DNA of 64,000 nt from Micropterix aruncella. Taxonomy: Eukaryota > Arthropoda > Insecta > Lepidoptera > Micropterigidae. Positions 58,070-64,000 of this stretch are shown one piece after another; the first letter of the stretch is position 1; each line of letters opens with the position of its first letter. The position numbers were made by a program, and so were the translations under genes. Where the stretch lies: contig OX155980.1 in assembly GCA_944548615.1 (NCBI GenBank), positions 64,219,929-64,283,928 on the forward strand, read 5' to 3'. The notes beneath the pieces were generated by a model, which saw only the letters and a program-made list of their open reading frames with translations, had not been told where the DNA came from and searched no databases.

Positions 58070-60712
58070 AAAAACTTCTCAAAATAGATCCCACCGTGGA
58101 AGCCAGAGCTGACTAAGCTCAGGCTAGGACTGAGAAGGTGTTTCAAAAGGGCAAGGAAACACAACACTAACTCACAACACCTTTGGGAGAAATACAAAAA
58201 CGCCTGAAACGAATACAGCAATGCCATTGTTAAAGCCAAGCAAAGAAGCTGGAGGGACTTTTGTGAGAGCGTAGAAACAGTTTCCGAAGCTTCCAGGCTC
58301 AACAAGATCCTCAGCTCTAACAATCGCCCCCAGCTGAGATGCCTTAAACGACCAGAGAGGGGCCACACAAGCGACACCAAGGAAACCTACACACTTTCCG
58401 GACCTCCCGGAATCCTCACACCCAATTGCCGCAAGGAAGAACCCCAAGAGGCTCCACAAGACCAAAGAGTGGGCCCTTGCAGCTAAGATAGTTAATCCCA
58501 AAGCAGTAGAATGGGTCGTGAACACTTTCGACCCTTACAAATCACCTGAACCGGATGAAATATACACAGTCCTACTGCAAAAAGGGTTAAGCCAGCTGAT
58601 GGGCCCTCTAACAAAGGTACTCGCATAGCCCTCAGATACGTCCCTCATGCCTGGAGCAGCGCAAGAGTTACATTCATTCCAAAGGCAGGCAGAAACGGAC
58701 ACATCTTTACCAAAGATTACAGACCCATTAGCCTCACATCCTTTCTCCTGAAATCACTGGAGAGACTAGTTGACGGCTACTTGAAAACCAACCACCTAGC
58801 CTTTCAACCGCTTGCTGATCCTCAGTATGCTTGTAGGAAGGGCAGATCTACGGACACTGCCCTACATCACCTGGTGAGCCCAATAAAGACACAGTTAGCG
58901 GCGAAAGGTTACGCTATGTGAGTATTCCTGGATATCGAAGGAGCATTTGACACCACATCATATGCAACTATAAAAAAATTACTATGTACATACGAGGAAT
59001 ACCAGAGACCATCATTGACTGGACATTGAGTATGCTAGCAAATAAGAAACTGTCCACAAGGTGGAGTCATTACCCCCTCTTGTGGAGCATCGTTGTAGAT
59101 GAATTTCTAACAGATCTACAAAACCAAGGCTTCTATGTCTACGGCTACGCTGATGATGTGGCCATAGTGGTAAGAGGAAACTTCCTATCAATACTTAAGG
59201 AGCTCATGGACAATGCACTTAAGACCACCCAAGACTGGTGCCAGGCCAGAGACCTGTCTGCTAATCCAAGCAAGACCAAAGTCATGATTTTCACCAGAAA
59301 ATACAAACCCGAGTATCTCAAGCTCTGGGATAAGGAGATAGAATACGTAACAGTAGTCAGATACTTTGGAGTCTATCTAGACCAAAAGCTTAATTGGAAG
59401 CACCACCTCGAGCGCAAGGGAACAAGCTTCTATGCCTCTTTGTGGACGTGCAAAAGAGCCATGGGGGTTCAAACCTAGGGTTGCCTTATGGCTCTACAGG
59501 GCAGTACTGCTGCCTAGACTAACCTATGCTGCAATAGTCTGGTGGTCCAGGGTGAAAAAGTTCGAGACAATAAACATGCTTAAAAGCCTTCACCTGAGGG
59601 CTGCAACTAGCGTCATGAAGACCACCCCAACAGCGTGTTTAAAGGTGGCACTCTGCTGTCCACCTCTGCACAAGCTCATAAATCACTCCGCCAGACTTAC
59701 AGCATACAGACTGAAGTGTTTGAGCGAGTGGACGCGAGGAGGGCACAATCACCCTGAGCTAAACCTCCTCCACAAAAGCCTATTCACCCAGACCCAAGAT
59801 TGACTACTAGAAACAAATTTTGGAAGATAAATCCTATAAAATCCTAATCCCCACCGAAGAAGACTGGAAGAATCCGCAGTGGCTCCAAAGCCACGACGCG
59901 GACGCCTGGTTCACCGACGGATCAGGAAAAATGACGTTTTGGGGCAGGCGTGTGCGGACCCAAAACCAACCACAGAATCAGCATTCCCATTGGACAATAT
60001 TCCACGGTTTTCCAAGTCGAGGTGTTTGCCTTCATTGGAATGCATAAAACTCCAAAGTCGACTTGAGGTAAAAAATAGAAAAATTGTCATCTGCTCTGAC
60101 AGCAAAGCAGCACTGAACGCTCTGGCTAAAGTTACCAAAGAATCTTCTGTGGCCTGTGACTGCATGCAAGAGCTGAATAAATTGGGAAAAGCCAACAAAA
60201 TCACCCTAATATAGATACCGGGTCTACCCGGCAACGAAGAGGCCGACAGACTGGCAAAACTAAGCACAATGCCCGGTGGAGCCAGTTGTTGAGGTCCCCT
60301 TCGCTACAGGTAAGAAAATCATCAGAGACTGCTTGAAGCAGGAATATTGGGCATCCTGGAAACAGTGCCAGGGATGTCGCCAGGCAAAAGCCATGATGGA
60401 GCAACCACTACAAAAGAAAACCAAAACCCTACTTGACATGAGCAAGAAGAACCTTAGAACCACTATCGGTCTCCTCACCGGACACACGGCCCTTAGAGCA
60501 CATCTATTCAACCTGGGCTTGACCGAGAGCAAGGACTGCCGAAAAAGTAGCGAAGAACCTGAAGACATCATACACATCGTTGGTCGCTATCCAGGCCTAG
60601 CCGCAAAAAGACTGGGACGAGCCTTTCTCGAACCCAGCGATCTGCCCAACTCGAATGACAGTGATCTGCTTGGGCTGGTAAGCAGTACTAGGCTACTAGC
60701 TGACCACTGACC
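58070..60712 (+). pseudogene. LINE with RT and RNase H (R1/LOA/I group)
   Basis: Covers the linker, reverse transcriptase, RNase H and C-terminus of a large non-LTR protein; the 5' endonuclease part is missing. RT pieces: FIPKAGRNGHIFTKDYRPIS (58675-58734), LDIEGAFD motif A just after an in-frame stop at 58919, and GYADDVAIVV (catalytic pair at 59152-59157) followed by NPSKTKVMIF and VRYFGVYLDQKLNWKHHL. The middle C-terminal block (59460-59800) is open in another frame. RNase H carries its acidic residues in FTDGS, VEVF, SDSKAAL and GNEEAD, spread over three frames (59910-60260). The last frame (60276-60710) ends with a region where a CCHC knuckle is expected, but most cysteines are replaced (KDCRKSSEEPEDIIHIVGRY). 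GC-richer than its surroundings. Broken by a handful of shifts and stops. Confidence 0.85.
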
Positions 60713-60714
60713 CA

Positions 60715-61570
60715 ACCACAAAGTGGGTAGTTTCAAAATATCTTATAGATCCAGTCGATATCAAGGGCTGGAAACTAGCCTCCCACTCCATTTACTACTA
60801 CTACTAAATAACTAAGCCTAACTAGACTTCGCTTAAGAACAGTGTGTCTGTGAAAACATGTTTTCCTTTTTGGGATTAAGTGTTGTCTATTTGCCGTTGC
60901 TTGTGTGACTTTGTGGTGTTTAATATATGTAATGATTTTCATGATCAAATTAGTACAATAGGATATCGTATACCTGAATAACGTCTAGCACTGCAGGTTC
61001 CTTATACAAGTTCTCAAAAAGATATCAGAAGAGTTTTTTGTGAATTACTCTTAATGCGACCTTTCGCCCTTATTAAGATTATCAAGTGCTAGCAGCGAAG
61101 CCTCACCCAATATATGATTCTATATACTAATAATTTAAAGGCCAATGCGAATTATATAGGTCTTACCAATTCTTTAAATACGGCATTTCTTCATAACTTA
61201 AATGTATGCATACGTTTTCTCACATTTGTTGCAGGGCACCTATGCGTTCTTCCCACTTTTATTTAGTGTATAGTCCAGACTTAAGTCTAGGTACTATATT
61301 GTATCAACTCTTTCCACCTCCGTACACGTTGGTGTTGCATGTATGGATATTTAGTCTGCGCAGGATTTGTTTTTCCTGAGTTTTCTCTATTCAATTATTT
61401 GTCGAAATGTGTTTTCGTGTTCTCTATTGATTTTTGTGGTAAGATCTGGTGCCGATTATTTAATAAAATAAAAAGTGGTGTTTGTCTAAGGACTAATGGT
61501 GTTATTTGTTTTATGCAGGTAATTTATGGTAGGTACCGCACGCTTCGATAGTAATTTTATTTTGGGTGCA
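60715..61570. other. LINE 3' region then AT-rich spacer
   Basis: 60715-60810 is probably the 3' untranslated tail of the LINE, with a CTA-type repeat near 60793-60807. The rest is unassigned AT-rich DNA. Confidence 0.4.
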
Positions 61571-61574
61571 GACC

Positions 61575-62770
61575 ATTTATTTTTATTTATTTATTTATTT
61601 ACAAATCAACATTACAGTACACACCAATTCGTTGAGATGATACATAAATATAAAAGGCATTAAATATGCAAGCTGAAGCATTAAAAATAGTAAGAGTAAC
61701 AAAATTAATTAAAAAACAATAACAAAACATTCGATCTTATTCTAGCATAAACAGGTAGTGCAATGCCCATACCTTGAAGAGATGTGGGCTCGCAGTAAAA
61801 AGATCCAGGTATGACGCTGTAGGACATAGCGCATTTATGTGTCGCAAGGCACGCGTAAGGAGACTCCATCGACTTATTAAGTTAATACGCGAGGACGGCT
61901 CCGCAAAGAGAGTATGTGACCGAGCTCGAATGTAGTTATCCGGAACAAAAAGACAAATCTTCGCTAGCATGCTAGGATTATCTCCTTTGCTTCGGACCAG
62001 CTTAAAAACGTAGGCCATGGTGAGCATTTCTCTATGCAATTTAAGGGAATTATAGCCCACCATGCCTAGTAAAAAAATGTAGGGTATAAGTAGGGATAAC
62101 AACCGTATTTCTTGAAATATACAAAACGTAAAAAAGATTTTTTTTTTTTTTCCAGCATGGTGATATAAAGATCCTTATGTGGATTCCATATAATTGCATT
62201 CGTTTCCAATCTACTTCTCACAATTGAATTATACAATGTGTGCATAACCCGGACATTGTGAAAATCCGAATAACAAAACCCAGTAATTTTAAAAAAGGAC
62301 TTAGATTAATCAGTGATTTGGCTCCTTTAACGTACGCTGAGAATCAAATAGAACTCCTAGATCCTTCACCTTCGCAACTCCAGTAAGGACATCGCCAGCG
62401 ATGGACTAATCAAACATCAGAAGTGCGGTCGATCTAGTGTATGCCATCGTTGAACATTTAAAGACATTGAATGAGAGAATTTTATTCTGGCTCCAAGACC
62501 AAACGGCGTCAAAAAATGGCAACATGCCTAGATAGCATAGGGAGGAACTCCATCATGTCTAATGGTGCGGACTAATTTCAGCCTGCGTATTGCAAACCGA
62601 ATATCATCTTCATTGATACTGCGGACGTTAAAGCATGATGAATTTGCATCGTCCGATAGTCGCTTCAACGTGGGCAGCGTCTAAGCCTGGTAAGTTCGGT
62701 AGAAACACTGATGAGAAGTAATTCGCAAATATATCAGAGGCGGTAGCGCCTGAATATTGTTATATGTCCC
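61575..62770 (-). mobile_element. CR1-group LINE, 3' half, minus strand
   Basis: Read on the minus strand: a linker block EDDIRFAIRRLKLVRTIRHD (about 62612-62553), a KVKDLGVLFDSQRTLKE block (about 62375-62325), and a closing 121-codon frame (62102-61737) with MVGYNSLKLHREMLTMAYVF, then ICLFVPDNYIRARSHTLFA and the SRWSLLTRAL block. A TTTA microsatellite at 61577-61601 (AAAT on the minus strand) marks the 3' tail. The core of the reverse transcriptase between the first two blocks is deleted, including the catalytic pair. Related to the scrap at 50.9 kb. Confidence 0.75.
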
Positions 62771-62774
62771 GAGT

Positions 62775-63235
62775 AAATTAAATTAGCATCATTGTATAAT
62801 TTTTTAAATGATTACTGAAGGTTGTCTAAAATGACGTACGTTGAGCGAGCAATAAGTTTATTTATTTATTTTATTAGGCGCCAGTCGCACACGTAAGAAT
62901 AGATCGCGGGATCATATAGCAAATGCAAAGGGTCTCCCTCAGGCTGAGAGGCTGCCTTTGATTACGAGAGAGGAAACGACGTCCTGGGATACCACGGTAG
63001 CTCACTCGCTTCTGCAGGGCGTGGTTTAAAATCCCGTATTCGGTTGCGAAGGGATTTTATATCAAAAACTAAAATGAAGAGAAGAAGAAGAACCGATCTT
63101 ACAATATGTAGCCCATTATAGACCACGTTCTGAGGTACCCCGCTGGTAAATCGTTGACTATAAAAATACTCCCAAACGCGCGAACTATCTTCCTGAATAG
63201 AACGTCTCAATATTGTGCAGTACAAATTGAAAAAG
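62775..63235. other. Unassigned stretch
   Basis: A TTTATTTATTTTATTA block (62857-62875) could be another reversed LINE tail. A minus-strand 87-codon frame (62962-63225) has no domain I recognise. Confidence 0.3.
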
Positions 63236-63254
63236 TCTTTTATGTTGTGCCAAA

Positions 63255-63342
63255 CTAACTTAACTGTTCACAGTATACAGACTGTAAAGACACAGTGTTC
63301 TGTACTGTTCACAGTGTATAGACAGTATATAGACTGTAAAGT
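63255..63342 (+). repeat. Short tandem repeat (ctgttcacagt...agactgtaaag)
   Basis: Two to three copies of a roughly 45-bp unit containing 'ctgttcacagtatacagact' and 'gtaaag', with the inner 'agacagtatatagact' step duplicated. Confidence 0.75.
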
Positions 63343-63499
63343 TTCGAAAAGTTCCCTATGAAACTGAGAACGGTTCTGCTTCCAGGACTTGTTATTATAC
63401 GACTCGTATTTCCGAAAATTCTGGACTACATTAGTAAAAATTGTTTTACATTATACATTTACGTAATAGCAAAACGAGAATTGGTAGACAAATTGTGTT

Positions 63500-63965
63500 G
63501 CAATCGTAAAACTGTATATTAAGCTATCCTTTACAAAAGTAAGCCACGAATTTCCAAATTTTCGATTAGTCGTAACGCCAATACATGTAATTTTAAAACC
63601 GTAATATGATTGCATTGGATCCCACTGTAATGTGGAAATGCCAGTACCTATTCATATGCCGCTGCAGGTTGAAATGTCCGATTTGTCCAGCAAATACTGT
63701 TGTATCATACGTAGGTTTATATGTATAATCCAGACGATACTGACGGCTTTTGGCGTTTTGGCAGTCAGACTGCTCGAGATATGTAATATGTATATCATTG
63801 CCAGGAAGCAAATTCGGCAACGACATGCCGATATTGGTATTACACATTATGTCTCATACATTATCCAGCGTGGCTTAGCTTTTTGTGTCCTTGTTTGGCC
63901 ATTGTTACAGTTAGGAACATCGTTATTTAAGGGGCTCGGGTGTTTATCTTTTCACTATGGACGTG
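63500..63965 (+). repeat. Family X, copy 5
   Basis: Contains the 5' block ('attttcgattagtcgtaacg') and 3' block ('ctgacggcttttggcgttttg', 'attgccaggaagcaaatt', 'gacatgccgatattggt', 'ctcatacattatccagc', 'atcgttatttaagg'). Good order agreement with copy 1 but a shorter middle. A 113-codon frame across it is not conserved in other copies. Confidence 0.65.
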
Positions 63966-64000
63966 ATCTTTAACATATTTACTTGAGGAGGCTAATACAA

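Overview
This is an AT-rich animal nuclear DNA window, most likely from an insect and probably a moth or butterfly. The pointers are non-LTR retrotransposons of several clades, mariner and piggyBac relics, Helitron-like repeats with CTAG ends, a Penelope-like element, and tRNA-derived short elements. The lepidopteran assignment rests on repeat look-and-feel, not on a gene, so it is an inference. I found no convincing host gene: no multi-exon coding pattern, no tRNA or rRNA gene, no bacterial-style operon. Almost everything recognisable is a mobile element at some stage of decay.

Layout. 0-9 kb: a LINE reverse-transcriptase scrap, then a badly decayed Ty3/gypsy pol (about 2.4-5.2 kb), a CpG-rich patch (6 kb), and copy 1 of an unnamed dispersed repeat (7.4-8.1 kb). 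9-14 kb: a perfect hairpin, short tandem repeats, an unnamed repeat family called X here, and two Helitron-like repeats. 14.6-20 kb: three (TA)n arrays separating a likely solo LTR, a Penelope-like element with a 616-codon open frame (reverse transcriptase plus GIY-YIG endonuclease), and an inverted copy of that element's 3' end. 20-27 kb: mariner fossil, CR1-like LINE 3' end, GC-rich patch, a 54-bp minisatellite, and copy 2 of the dispersed repeat. 27.6-31.6 kb: a cluster of six copies (one split by another) of a 0.6-kb non-coding element built around a long palindrome; a seventh copy lies at 55.7 kb. 33-47 kb: LINE 3' fragments (RTE-like, CR1-like), a SINE, a Helitron with internal tandem units, a mariner fossil, a CpG-rich patch and a degenerate tandem array. 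47.46-48.66 kb: a complete but internally deleted piggyBac unit with TTAA duplications and matching termini. 50-64 kb: joined LINE fragments containing a perfect 22-bp hairpin, a second SINE, another palindromic element, a 2.6-kb LINE with RNase H, a minus-strand LINE, and two more family X copies.

Nothing here forms a pathway. The connecting themes are insertion into (TA)n tracts, repeated insertion of the palindromic element into its own neighbourhood, and decay at inverted repeats. The only long intact reading frame is the Penelope-like one. All positions of decayed elements are approximate because they were read by eye.
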